A stretch of DNA of 64,000 nucleotides from Helichrysum umbraculigerum (taxonomy: Eukaryota > Streptophyta > Magnoliopsida > Asterales > Asteraceae), in NCBI GenBank assembly GCA_949592205.1, contig CATIUR010000001.1, forward strand, positions 75,489,059 to 75,553,058. Direction: 5' to 3'. The notes below the pieces were generated by a model. That model was not told the origin of the DNA. It worked only from the letters and a program-made list of their open reading frames with translations, and made no database searches. The stretch's first letter is position 1; each line of letters begins with the position of its first letter. Made by a program: the position numbers and the translations under genes. Positions 1 through 11,664 of the stretch are shown one piece after another.

Positions 1-340
1 AGAAAATCGAGAAGGGAATATTTAAGGTGACATTATTTGCCTCGTTTTGCGTGATAAACGGATGTTTTTGGTGATTTTAACAGCAACGCCTATAATTAGA
101 CTACTTTGGTTATTTCAAGTAAATAATAGATGTTTTCACCAAATATAAGTCTAATAAGTGTTGAATAATGTGCCTAAAAACATGACTTTTTAGGTTACAT
201 TAAAGACCGACAAGTTTATACCTTTCTAACAAAAGTTGGTTAATAATGATGATTTTAAGATGTATTTGTTAGAAAAGAGCTAAATATATGACAAATAATG
301 TATGTAAAAACGTGACTTTTTGCTATACATCACAACGCTA
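1..340. repeat. Dispersed repeat, copy 1
   Basis: This stretch resembles 2070-2290 in the same orientation. Both open with agaaaatc.agaagg, continue with tatttaaggtga, and contain a core of the form tgtatgtaaaaacrtg followed by cttttt. The core occurs twice here (near 171 and 297). The copies are clearly diverged. I do not recognise the family; a fragment of a long LTR is possible. The left edge may lie outside the window. Confidence 0.5.
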
Positions 341-1139
341 TACCGGATACTCGGACGTTTTAGGGCTTTTCCGTTATACCAATTAGGGTTCCATATTACT
401 CTATTGGACAATTCCTATATTTCTCAGTGAGCTATAACTACGATCCTATTAAGTACTTAACGTAGAGTTGTCCGCAATAAAATACAGAATATGTCACATG
501 GATAACAGTTATAGAGTGTACAGTACACCGGAAGTTCTCCCAAATGTACTGAACAATTCTACTGACAACTATCCTCGAATCCAGGTCCCCAATCTCAGAC
601 ATCATAGACGTCCATATCATGGCATGAATTATTCAGTGAACAGGAACATGAACAGGGATTAACCCGCGGAACCGGTTGGGAGAGTTTGTCTAACGATCAG
701 TTGAATTGTTCATCATTAATAATATAAATCATCACAGCTATTGCATGTATGTTACCTATTTGTATTGAATCTAAATGATTCATGAAAACCTAATCATTCA
801 GTAAGTGACAGTGGAGATATCTAGCATACAGTACCTAAGCAACAATCAAATAAGAACATGCAATAGAACGGTATACTAACATCATATCAGCTGACCTAAA
901 GATTAAATCAAGGATATCTCGGAAGTTGTCCCAAAGATATGCAACAAAAAAACATGAACATAATCTATCTCTACTCTTATGCTCTGTGCCTCTCAGATGT
1001 GTTTCAATCAAGAGAACAGCAGCCATGTTGAGTTCATTGATCATCATACACAGAATAGTTGGAATTCCTACTTCTAGCAATTGGCCAGGTTCTAGGGAGG
1101 AGGATTCAAACCACAGCATAAGTTGGATAGATAAATAGG
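341..1139. other. Unassigned spacer, no gene seen
   Basis: Only short overlapping open frames on both strands, with no recognisable protein motif. The sequence is less AT-rich than the spacer at 2.3-4.4 kb and probably belongs to the same decayed repeat block as its flanks, but I cannot name it. Confidence 0.4.
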
Positions 1140-1534
1140 TAGAGGTTCAGCTTATAAGTTCACAAACAGTTTATATTCAAACAGACAGAGTAACAGCATG
1201 GTAATTAAATCATAACTATTCTAACATTGCATACATCACAGCAAACACAGATTTGTCTAGCCTAGCATAATTCTAGCATTCATTCCTAAGCATGCATAAT
1301 AAGATAACATGATTTTAAGAATAAATACAAGAGATTGTATTAAACCTGAATAGAAGCGTAATACAGACAAATCTTCACAAATTCGAAGTCTCGGAGTATC
1401 TCCGTACAAAAGCTAAATAAAATTCCTAAGCTAACTCTAACCTACTAGCTTCTATTTTAGAGAGAGAGAGAGTGTGTGTGTTGTGAGGTGTTTTGGTGTG
1501 TGTAGAAATGAGGAGGTGAGGTGGGTATTTATAG
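1140..1534 (-). promoter_or_regulatory. LTR-like promoter and leader remnant
   Basis: On the minus strand a TATA-like CTATAAATA (1526-1534) is followed by a CA/CT-rich leader (complement of the AG/TG microsatellite at 1459-1480). TATA box followed by a CT-rich leader is typical of long plant gypsy LTRs and is also seen in the solo LTRs further right in this window. No LTR ends, PBS or TSD could be placed, so the assignment is tentative. Confidence 0.3.
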
Positions 1535-1610
1535 TGGAAGAGGAGAGGTCATTGTACAAGACTCAAAGCATGAGGTACAAGCTTCAAAGTGCGACTAGGG
1601 AATCACAAAA

Positions 1611-1760
1611 GGGGGGGGGGGGGGGGGGGGGGGGTTAAAAGCCAAAGGGGTGCCAAATATCAAGGCAAAAACCCCAATAATTGGGGCACAAAGGCCGTAT
1701 ACGGCCCTTCCAAGTGCCGTACATGGCACTTGCCGGGGGGGGGGGGGGGGGGGGGGGGGG
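1611..1760. repeat. Paired poly-G tracts around two palindromes
   Basis: A run of 24 G (1611-1634) and a run of 26 G (1735-1760) lie about 100 bp apart on the same strand. Between them are a 14 bp perfect palindrome GGCCGTATACGGCC (1693-1706) and a 20 bp inverted repeat with 7 bp arms AAGTGCC/GGCACTT (1712-1731). G runs this long can form G-quadruplexes and are prone to length error in sequencing. Confidence 0.85.
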
Positions 1761-2069
1761 TCAAGGGACAATTATTTGCTTGCTTGATCCGCGCTCCTGT
1801 TTCGTTGTTTATTTCGCCCGTATCTTCTTCGTTTGGAGCCCGTTTTGCTTGATTCTTGCGCCGTTGGATTCGTCTTTCCGTTACGCTTTTAATGACACTA
1901 ATCTTGCCAATTTTGGAGCTGTGAATCTTTTGCGTGTTCCGGATGACGATCGTTTGGCTTCTAGACTGCACATCTTCTCCATCTTTTGTCCGTTTCGCTT
2001 GATTCTTTCACCTCCGATCTTGTATTTTCCTATTGAATTATACAATATGAATTAAGATGTGATTCCATA

Positions 2070-2290
2070 AGAAAATCAAGAAGGAAATATTTAAGGTGAT
2101 TGAATTTCCCTCGATTTGCGTGTTAATTGGACATTTTTACCGATTTTTGTAGCAACGTCAATATTTAGACTACCTTGGTGATTTTTAGTAAAAAGTGATT
2201 GTTTAGAAATGTTTTCACCGAAGAATAGCCTAAAAAGTGTAGAAATATGTATGTAAAAACATGTCTTTTTGCGTTACATCATGTACATTA
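2070..2290. repeat. Dispersed repeat, copy 2
   Basis: Second, diverged direct copy of the repeat at 1-340: same opening, same 'agcaacg..' block, and the 'tgtatgtaaaaaca...cttttt..ttacat' core near 2247-2280. The two copies flank the poly-G/LTR-like block. They could be parts of one decayed long terminal repeat, but no terminal TG/CA or TSD is visible. Confidence 0.5.
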
Positions 2291-4459
2291 TCTGAGGGTT
2301 TGTTGGTAAATATGTGAATGTTCTTGTGGAATGTAATATTTTCCTTCGGTTAATTGATGGAAAGTTGAATTTACTTGGTTAATGGAATTTGGTGGAATGT
2401 TTTAAGTTCCAACTCCTTTGTCTTTTTAAGGTTGGAATTCAAATTTTGATTACGAGAAATTCTGGAGAATTCTGCGAAACAAACGCGCCCATAGTTAGGG
2501 TACTAATATTACCGAATTATTCAAAATATTATCTTAAATGATACTTTGCGAAATATAAATGTGGCACGACCTCATTTCACAATCACTATTTGGAGTAATT
2601 GTGCTTTGGTGCCATTCAACCAATAAAAATTTTTACTAAAATAAATACATATTATTAACAACTTGATATCTTAACTCTTTCTATTTATAGAAAATAAAGA
2701 TTATTTGAAGTTTGTGTTTGTCTAATTTCGATTGGATTAACTTCACTACTAATCCAAAGCAAGCATGAAGTTATTAATTAACCTTTTAATGTCATGTCCA
2801 TGGTCTTTAATTAGTTGATATAGGTTAGTTGCACATTGATTCTCGTTTTTGTTACGTCATATCATATCATACATGTTCCTTATGTATAATATTTTATATA
2901 TTTAATAATAGATAATTAATATTAGCTATTGATCTTGATCACCCATGATCTCTTAATCATTCATTCATTCATTACATTTTTTTTTCTTTCATTATTTGAA
3001 TTTGAACATGAGAATAAAAGTAAATAATTGATTTGTGTACAACAAATTTTGATTCCTACATAATAAATTTTGATAGAGTTGCCTCGCTATTTTTAGTAAA
3101 CATAAGGAAGTTAATAATATAAGATATATAGAAACATATTGATTAACTTATTTTAATTGATATTAAATTAACCCTAAAAATTCGATTTAGTGTATGTTAA
3201 AACGAAGGGTGAATTGAAGTAAGAAAAATAATTAGGGGCATCTATGTGTCAAAAAATGTATTTGTAAAACAAATTTAGTTCTATATTTGTAGACATAATA
3301 TTGAGGATATCTAATTATTTGTTGCATATTGATCGACTTTTGGTTAATTTATACATACACTTCCATTTCAAACATCGAGCGTGAGGGTGGGTGAGATGAA
3401 CAACCATGTCTCGAAATATCCAAAAGAATCTAACAGGTTTAACGTGTGATAGACATAAGATATTTAAATCACTTTGTTTCTATAGTATGATAATTTATTT
3501 TAATTTAATAAATACTCCGTATTTCACATATAAGTTATCTCTTATATTCAATTCCTAAAGTAAATTGGCAATTAATCATGATATTTCAATAATATAATCA
3601 TGATATTATTACACAATTAATATTTTAAGTTTTCGTGAGATTTGGAGAGATTAATTGATACCAACTTTGTGTCTCCACTTTATATCTTCTTTTTAATTTT
3701 TACTTTGCAAAACCTATTTTCCCATTATAATAATTTTATATTTATCATGTAGCAACGTTTATAAACATACTAGACTCTATAACCGTGTATTACACGGGGT
3801 TGGACGAAAACAAATAGATTTTAAAAGTTGTTGATATGAAGGATTAAATCTCATCAACGCATCATCAAATCGAATTGTGATATGATAATAGTCCTGATAT
3901 ATTATGAATACCTATTGTAATATGATAATAGTCCTAATGTATTACGAATACCTATTTGGATAAAGTTATCATAATTATTTTTCTTTATATAATAAATAAT
4001 TAATGATTTATGATGTCACTAAATCCTATAATTTAGCTAATTGGACAAAATTGAGTAATTCTATTGGTTGATTAGATTTTTGATGACATCATCAACTGTT
4101 TCTTATATATAATTTAAGATTATACTTACTTTTAACGATATAAGATAAATTAACTAAATGAAACATTAATGTCTATGCATCAACAAGCATATAATGACTT
4201 ATTTTACCATGTTTTTGTTTGATCAATTCTTAAATCCTTATGTATACATCAATTCAAGGGTCCCATTAGTGATAACTAACGAATTAAAGTTCAACTACTA
4301 TCCTAATAAGTATAAGTATTAGAGAAAGATTTATATTTAGAAGGTGTTATTTTTGTAAACCAACAAGTTTTGTTTAGTGCTCAAAAAATCAGAGACAACC
4401 TACACAAGAAGACGCTTCCAGATCTTAAGTGGGATTTAATTGAACATGCTTGATTTTCA
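2291..4459. other. AT-rich spacer, no gene seen
   Basis: Strongly AT-rich with no open frame of note. It holds a short CATT microsatellite near 2957-2975 and a Helitron-like terminus at 3770. No other structure was recognised. Confidence 0.5.
3770..3800 (-). mobile_element. Helitron-like 3' terminus
   Basis: Read on the minus strand, a CCGTGTA/TACACGG hairpin (3783-3797) is followed about 10 nt later by CTAG and then a host T. Subterminal hairpin plus CTRR end next to T is the hallmark of plant Helitron 3' ends. The matching 5' TC end to the right was not located, so only the terminus is annotated. Confidence 0.45.
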
Positions 4460-4580
4460 TAGCTCAACACGGCCCAATACCAAGCCTCTGTTACGGCCCA
4501 ATATGATTTGGTCTACATACTCATAACTTGTGCCCAGTTTTATTATTTATTCCGGAAAACAAAAAAAATCATTTAGATTA
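4460..4580. repeat. Repeat shared with 57 kb region, copy 1
   Basis: Contains 'agctcaacac.gcccaatacca' and 'ttacggcccaatatgattt', then an A-rich run and 'aaaatcattt.gatta'. The same order occurs, shortened, at 57066-57165. Family unknown. Confidence 0.5.
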
Positions 4581-4715
4581 TGGGGCTGTTTACTTTTCTT
4601 TCATTAAATTCCACATAGATATGGATGGTTATATACCTATATATGGGTATAGATGACACGTTTGTGACATGGCGCACCCTCTACTTATATTAGCCAATAC
4701 GCCGGCGCGTGTAAT

Positions 4716-5181
4716 GTATGCAAGACAATGTCTGCACACTGCAGATTGTGTCTGCAGTACAATCAGAAGATTTCATGGGCACGTCCGACATTCCCCCATG
4801 GATCGGTGGACACGTAAGGGTATTTAATCGGCTAAAGGGATATGAGAATATGCATTGCTCACCTATAAATAGAAGACTCGGCAGAATTTGCAAAGTGTGG
4901 ATCAATCAAGTGAGGAAGAGAACACAGCAATTTAGCATTCCTTGTAACCAGCTCTTAGTGTGTTCTAGAGCTTAAGTAGTGAGTGTTAAATCTGTATTCA
5001 ACAGTTAGTGTTTCCGCTTAAAGCTAACTTGTAATTCTTTAATTCATAATCAATAAAGAATTAATTTGAAAATTAAACTTTGTTCATACTTTCACTTGTG
5101 TCAAACTGTTTGGTTAATCAAATTAGAATTAAAAGTTGTATTCACCCCTCTACAACAATTTGTTGTTAGTTTGGGACCAAC
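4716..5181 (+). mobile_element. Copia-type LTR remnant
   Basis: Shows LTR architecture: TATA box (ctataaatag, about 4863-4872), an AATAAA-type signal near 5049, and a 3' end reading 'attcacccctctac...gggaccaaca' at 5139-5181. The last bases have the inverted form expected for an LTR starting TGTTGGTCCC, but no such start is seen upstream and no PBS follows. It is a truncated or decayed LTR. It ends about 140 bp past the stop codon of the convergent P450 gene. The left edge is uncertain. Confidence 0.45.
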
Positions 5182-5324
5182 ACCGTGCAACTATCAACAA
5201 CGTAATTTGTTCTATATTACAATCATTGGTGAAGGGCTGAAGGCACATTATTGGTACATTCGAAAAGCCAAAACAAAAAATGGCACTTAAGGCATACTTC
5301 AATATAAAATCTTCAGAGGAGGGA

Positions 5325-7411
5325 TCAACAATTTACATTGTAAGGACTTGGAACCAAAAGCAAATCATTTTTTCGCTTGAGATTAGATCCAAAAGACTCA
5401 CTCATGTCAAAGTCTTCAGATGTTTCTCCGTTTGAAACTTCCCAATTGAAGTGGTAGAGCAACATCGCAAGAGGAAGCTCCACATTAGCCAACCCCAATG
5501 TCATTCCGGGACACATTCTTCTTCCAGCACCAAATGGGAGAAATTCAAAAGACGTTCCCATCAAGTTAATCGAACTCTCGCTAAATCTCTCTGGTACGAA
5601 CCTTTCCGGATCATCCCAGTAGTTGGGATCACGTCCTATTTTCCATGCGTTAATTATAACTTTTGTTTTGACAGGGATTTCATATCCACCAATTTCACAT
5701 TGTTCCTTACACTCTCTTGGTAACAACAAAGGAACAGGAGGGTGCAACCTTAAGGTTTCCTTGATTACTAGTTTTAGGTAAACTAGTTCTTGAATATCAG
5801 ACTCATATATTTTTATCTTTCCCTTTAGTAAGTGCCTAAGTTCGGCTTGTGCTTTCTTCATCACCCTTGGATTCCTCATTAGTTCCGACATTGCCCATAC
5901 AATTGTGATTGAACTAGTATCTGTGCCGCCTGTAAACACATCCTGTGCCGTAAATTTCGTTAAAAGTTTAGCTTGAATGATGTGAGAAGAAACAAAATTG
6001 AAGTAATTATATTGCTGAAAAGCTTATAAAAAGCATCATTGCACAAAAGGTGAAAGATCACCAAACTTTTATATTATAATTAAATGGGTTTTGGTGACCA
6101 AAACTATAGTTTTGTTTGGTATCTGTTTAATTAAACTAATCGATTACAATGTGTTTTTACTCGCAGGTAGTTTGAAAACTTCTTCAATAACGACCAAAAC
6201 AATTTGTCTGTTTGGTATTTCTTTATTTAAACTACTCGAATACGACGTGTGCTTACTTGTCGGTAGTTTGAAAACTTCTTCAATAATGCCCAAACAATTT
6301 CTTTGTTTGGCATTTGTGTATTTAAACTAATTGAATACGATGTGCACTTACTTGCAGTTAGTTTGAAAACTTCTTCAATAGTGATCATGTTGGGAGTTCT
6401 TGTTCTTTTTTTTACAATTTTTGTTTTGTTTATGATAACTGATTTCAACAGACATAGTTAAAATATTGATAGCTGTATTGGGATGGCATCATTTTACGAC
6501 AAAACAAATCATATACAGTTAAGTATACTAACCAGTAAGACTGCTTTAATGTTGTCAAATGTTATTGGGAACTCAAGACCACCATCATATTTGAGCCTCA
6601 ATAGAACATCAAGAAGATCTTCGTTCTCATGGTTGATATGTTTACCTGCACGGCGTTCTTGGTGGTCCGAAATGATATCGTCAAATATTTCATCCATCTT
6701 CTTTCTGATCTTGATCAACTTGTTCCTTGTGCCAATAGTTACAGACAGTAGTTTCATAGAAGGAAATAAATCGGACACATCAAAACCACTAGATAGATGT
6801 AGAATCTCTCCAATCAATGTAAGAAGAGTCACCTGATCCTTGCATCTGCTCCCAACCACAACCCTACATATAATGGAGTTCATCATTGTCATTATCTTCT
6901 CGCTAAGATTGACACATTTTGATCCTTCAACGACCATTGAATCTACAAGGTTCCATGATTCGTTTTCGCGAAGAGATCGAAATGATTGAACTTTTGCTGT
7001 ACTTAGAAGCTCCAAGACGCATATCTTACGCATTTGTCTCCAGTACTCGCCGTATGGAGAGAAAGCGATATCTGTGTAGTTATATGCAACGATCTCAGCA
7101 CACAGAAGCTTGGGTCTGTTTGCGAAAGAGATATCATGGTCTTTCATGATTTCTTTGGCTAAAGACGGAGATGATATGATGATGGCAGAGATCTCACCAA
7201 GTTGTAAACGGACAATTGGTCCTAGTTTTTCGGCTAAATTTCCAAGAGCTCGATGTGGGGGTGCTGTTATGAGATGATGCAAGTGGCCAAGTAAGGGGAG
7301 CTTCCATGGCTGTGGAGGAAGAGTTTTGTTTGATTTTCTTAAGTGAGTGAAGAAAAGGAAGAAAAGGGCCACAAATAAAATGAGGAATGAAAGGGTACTT
7401 TGGAGCTCCAT
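5325..7411 (-). CDS. Cytochrome P450, CYP71 family (two exons)
   Basis: Exon 1 is 7411-6533 and exon 2 is 5942-5325. The 590 bp phase-0 intron starts GT (GTTAGT) and ends AG. Joined length is 498 codons, normal for plant microsomal P450s (~500). Visible in order: N-terminal membrane anchor (residues 1-22), proline-rich hinge PPQPWKLPLLGH, C-helix WRQMRK, I-helix oxygen-binding GGTDTSS at the start of exon 2, K-helix KETLR, PERF region (FVPERF), and heme loop FLPFGAGRRMCPG with the cysteine ligand. All are intact with no stop or frameshift. The position and phase of the single intron match CYP71-clan A-type genes. Overall similarity by recall is to CYP71D and CYP71AV (Asteraceae sesquiterpene oxidase) groups. 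Likely an ER-bound, NADPH-P450-reductase-dependent monooxygenase of specialised metabolism. Substrate cannot be read from sequence. It is the only intact cellular gene in the window. Confidence 0.93.
6092..6390. repeat. Minisatellite in the P450 intron
   Basis: Three imperfect tandem units begin near 6115, 6211 and 6306 (period 95-96 bp), preceded by the tail of a partial fourth from 6092. Each unit has 'tttgg.at', 'ttaaact..t.gaatacga', 'gtagtttgaaaacttcttc' and 'caataryg'. The array makes up about half of the 590 bp intron. Confidence 0.85.
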
Positions 7412-7446
7412 TTTTGGTTCATGCTAAGAACTTGTGCTTGTATGGG

Positions 7447-7453
7447 ATTTATA
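7447..7453 (-). promoter_or_regulatory. Probable TATA box of the P450 gene
   Basis: TATAAAT on the minus strand (in context CCTATAAATCCC), 36 bp upstream of the ATG at 7411. If used with the usual ~30 bp spacing it gives a 5' leader of only some ten nucleotides. Confidence 0.5.
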
Positions 7454-9287
7454 GGCCTTTTTAGAATATTAATTAATTGATTTGACAGCTTTTTTTTCTA
7501 TATAGAACATGAAGGAGTGACGAAACATGAATTATTGAAGGTGTATATTTAATATATCAGGATATGGTTTTGAAATTAGATATCACTAGGTGAAGTACCA
7601 TGACAATGAGGGTTTTTACATTATATTTTTTTGTAATTTAGTTTGAAGGAAAAATAGTTATATGTAATTGCTTAGAAAATAAGAATCAAATATATGTGAT
7701 TATGTTATGAGTTTACACTCGATTAGAATGTATTCAGCTAGCCATTTTTTTAAATAGATATTGATGATTAAATAATTATATTTAATTGGGTTTTCATAAG
7801 AAGAAAATATTTTTAAAATTAAGAGTATATTTATATATAGGTAAATAAATGTAGTTAAATAAATAAAATTGAATTTAAATTAAGATAAGGTTTGTTTATA
7901 TTAGTCATCTTAACAAACTATACAAAAATAAGAATTTTCTTATATTAATGTGAAATGTGAAATATGTTTATAAGAAGATTATAATTTTATAATTAAGAGT
8001 ACATTTATAATCAATAAAAAGATTGGTTAAACTATTTTTGACAATATTAGCTATATTTTGTTAAATATATTCACTTCTTGATATTTTTTTACAAACATTT
8101 GTTTTTTTACTGTATTTTAACATTGTCATTTTTTATAATTAAAAATGAGATTAATGATCTTGTCTTTTGAGTCGAAGAAACCTGCTGAAGGTTTTATAAG
8201 ATAAAAACTAAGGGATTGGGCTGATAACAAAAATAGAATTAAAATTAAACGTAGGCCTAATAATGTGTTCTTTTTATAAGCATATTAACGTTCGTTAAAA
8301 TGAACATTTTAATGTTTTATGTCAATAATGTGTTTTACTTAATAACTATATCATTGGGCCAATATCAAAAATAGAATAGTTATAAATTATTAATGTCTAT
8401 AATAGCGAAATTCCTAAACTTAGTGAAATTACAAAATTGCCTTTAATTAAAGGTATATGCAAATTTTGTTAATTATTTAAATTGTAATTCTTATACGTAT
8501 ATGTAATGTAAAAAGTAGAAACATTAAACATAGTATTCAAATACTCTAGTGCTTCTTGAAGAAGTTAAAATCAACAACGTAGTTAACATCAATTTCACAG
8601 AAATAATATGTATTTAAAGGTGTTAATATACCTACTAAATTTTTGGGATTGTTGGGATCTTCAAAAACAGTAGGCTTTTCATCTACAAATCAAATTTAAA
8701 TTAAAAAACGTAGGTTAAACATAATTAATTTTGTAACATAAAAAGCGACATATAATACCTTTAAAAGTCTTAGGAGTAAAATATTTGTTTATGATTTTTT
8801 AAAATATTTTTTAGATATAATAATAGAAAAACAGTAGTTCGTTTAGAAGATTAGGAATTTGCCGTCCATTTTTTTTGTTTTAATATTGAGGTTGTTTTAA
8901 TCTCATTATATTGATTTAATTAATTTGATTTGATAATCTTTATTTAATATATCTTGAAATTTATTTAATGTTTCTATTTCTATCTAATACTTGACAATTA
9001 TATTTTAATAATAATTTACAATTTTAACTAATAATTAGGGGTGCAAAATGTAATTATATAAAACAAATCTAGATCGTTGATCGTTAATGAAGAAACCTAA
9101 TCATGGGTCCAAATTCCTCCATTCTGTTTTAATTATATAGTAGATAGATATATATACATAGATTTTAGATTATTAGTTATGGAGTACGGTTGAAATGAGT
9201 AGGGAACATTTTAGTAAGAATGGAAGAACCAATTAGAGAGGTCCATTTTAATTTCAATGGATTTTTTTTATTGGCTTTGACAACAAC
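7454..9287. other. AT-rich spacer upstream of the P450
   Basis: No open frame or recognisable element. It should contain the distal promoter of the P450 gene, but the sequence is too AT-rich to pick out regulatory sites with confidence. Confidence 0.4.
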
Positions 9288-9380
9288 TATCACATGTGAT
9301 ACCATATCAATGAGCATCACATGTGATACCAACGAGTCAACGACTATCACATGTAATACTACACAATATCACATGTGATA
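9288..9380. repeat. Cluster of TATCACATGTGATA palindromes
   Basis: Four copies of the 14 bp palindrome TATCACATGTGATA or a close variant lie at 9288, 9315, 9345 and 9367 (the second lacks the first T, the third has one change). Each is centred on CATGTG, a known bHLH/MYC-type E-box core. The cluster lies about 1.9 kb upstream of the P450 start codon. Confidence 0.75.
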
Positions 9381-9654
9381 ATAAATTGTACAATTTGTAA
9401 ACCCACTAAAAATAAAATAAAATCGTCGAAATTATACCATGTTAGATGTCTAATCGAAGAGAGAAAAAACGTCGATTTTTATAGTGCAATTTTTTAAAAT
9501 TTTCGCTTAAACGTTTTTGAGATATTAGATCTTTAGAAGTGTGGAGGAAATTGGAATTTAATTAAAATGAATGGCTGAAATTGATTTCTCCACTATCATA
9601 GAAAAAAATTTATTTTCAGAATTCATTTGTTATAAATTTTTCATACCCAACCAA

Positions 9655-9924
9655 TGATGTCCAGCTCAACTGGTCAGAGGCTTGGGGGTCAATGATAGGA
9701 GACCTGGGAAACCCAGGTTCGATCCTTGAGGCCAGCGGGTTTTACCATTAATTCGTTGTCGTGCCTTCGAGCGGACGGATTAGTGGGTTTTTCCCGGATT
9801 TGGTGTAACTTGGGGCGCTTAAGGGCTCCGTACGGCTGGATTGGGCCAGTATATGGAGATTTAGCCATTGGGTCTCCCCGTACGGAGTACCTAGGCGATT
9901 TCTGTTAGCCTTTCAAAAAAAAAA
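9655..9924 (+). mobile_element. tRNA-derived SINE
   Basis: The head has an A-box-like AGCTCAACTGGTCAGAGG (9663-9680) and a B-box GGTTCGATCC (9716-9725) at the usual ~40 bp spacing. It is followed by a tRNA-unrelated body and a 3' A10 tail (9915-9924). Pol III promoter plus poly-A at ~270 bp is the structure of a plant SINE. No convincing TSD was found. The head cannot fold as a complete tRNA. Confidence 0.75.
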
Positions 9925-10391
9925 CATGACCCTTGAAGTTTTTACTCGGGTCCACTTATTCCGTTACTTTTAAATAACCCCATTAAATATTCGAATTTCA
10001 GGTTTGGGTTGCGGGTTAATATGTAGATCAACAAGTGCACCGTCGTTCAATATAAACAACTCTTACTTTAGTACAACTAGCGTATCATAGTCTGCATCAG
10101 TTTTAATTTACTACATTGATGCACAAAATGTACGTATCATTTACAAATATCAATTATTATCATCAGAAAAAACTTTGTATCTTACTTTAAGATAGGTTGT
10201 TACTTGTTTCCTATCATTACTTGTTTCCTATCATGTTACATACCTTAATTGAAGTGTTTAATTTATAGGTAAGGAGCGTAATTATCAAATATTAATTATC
10301 ACAACAAGTGTTAATTGAAACATTACCTACACCTGAACATGAATGCCACTTGTTGTTAACTTTTACTTTTATATTCTTTCTTAAATTATAT
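9925..10391. other. AT-rich spacer, nothing recognised
   Basis: No open frame or repeat structure stands out between the SINE and the Stowaway MITE. Confidence 0.4.
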
Positions 10392-10393
10392 TA

Positions 10394-10642
10394 CCTTCGT
10401 CCCATTATAAGTGTCCACTTTTACTTTTTGAAATCTTTCTTTTTCAAGTTTGACCTTAAATATTTTTGTTTGTGTTATATAATCCATGATGAAAATTATA
10501 TCAATTAAAATACATTTAAAACTCAATTCATTCATATATTTTGCATCAATTATTATATAACACAAACAAAAATATTTAAGGTCAAAGTTGTAAAAGAAAT
10601 ACTTTCAAAGTCAAAAGTGACACTTATAATGGACGGAGGGAG
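10394..10642. mobile_element. Stowaway-type MITE
   Basis: A 249 bp element with terminal inverted repeats: ccttcgtccca on the left and tggacggagggag on the right. The 'CTCCCTCCGTCC' terminus is diagnostic of Stowaway (Tc1/mariner). It is flanked by TA on both sides (10392-10393 and 10643-10644), and the whole element is largely self-complementary. Non-coding; depends on a transposase encoded elsewhere. Confidence 0.9.
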
Positions 10643-10644
10643 TA

Positions 10645-11664
10645 TTTATTTGTTAGTTAAATTAATTTATTCACTTGTTGCTAAATTGTGCTTTTATATT
10701 CTTTATTAAATTTATTACATTTGTTACTTCAAAGATCAAAAAGTTTAAAAAATTGTGTTCCACACCCCCACTTTTTCAGCAACAATATTTCCATTAGAAC
10801 ACCGTAAAAAAAACAGTATCCCACCCCCGTGCTCTAAGGTTGTATAAATTGTACATTGCAAAGATGATCATTTTGGTATCAAGGGGGTCCGACCAACAAT
10901 ATAAGAAAATTGCATAGCGCGTACAGTTCACTGCCAACAAATAAACATCCATAATATCATCTCCGGTAATACAAGAAGAAAACATGCACATAATTCTCTA
11001 ATTGAAATGAGGATTCATGAATGCATTCGATAGGCAAGAAGATTTGCAATAGAATGCTCTACCTCAACTATAACTACAAACTCCCTTCACGGGATCAAGT
11101 GTGTAACGTTAGAGCTTACAATATTGTGACTTTTAGTATTAATATAAATATAAATAGATTTTAGAGTCAGTTCTCTGAATAGTACCGCGGTACTATTCAT
11201 CCTTTTGTAATTCCGCCAAAACAAGCTTCTAATTCTTTCACTGATAAAGAATCCGTTGAGAATTATATTATGTGTTCTTTGACTAATTGTTATATTAAGA
11301 CTAGAAAACAAAAAAGATTGCGTTTAATCCTGGCTACAACTTTAGTGTAGTTAGTGTGATAAATTAGGGTAAGGTTGTGAGAAGAATGTTTCAAATAAGG
11401 GAAAAGAGAGGCATTTTAGATTTGCTACATTTTAGGACAAACTTCTAAGGGATAAAATGCAGAATTATTTATATGCAGTCGAATTTTATAGGTGTAACAT
11501 GCAGTGTTATTAAAATAAAATGTAGCTATTAGTAAATGTAGTAAATCTAAACGTAGATCACAAACAAATTTGTCATGAAATATAGTAAATCTGGTATGTC
11601 TCTCGTTCTCCTCATTTGAGGACTTCCCTTTTGATCATCGATTCACCTATCTATCTATCTATTC
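10645..11664. other. Spacer, no gene seen
   Basis: Only short open frames without motifs. A TCTA microsatellite sits at about 11647-11664, directly before the Helitron-like 5' sequence. Confidence 0.4.

Noticed and set aside
1589..2055. Overlapping open frames with poly-Gly or poly-Pro
   Set aside because: Created by the poly-G runs; no other coding signal.
9655..9735. Possible tRNA gene (A and B boxes at proper spacing)
   Set aside because: No complete cloverleaf or acceptor stem; followed by a unique body and poly-A tail, so it is a SINE head.
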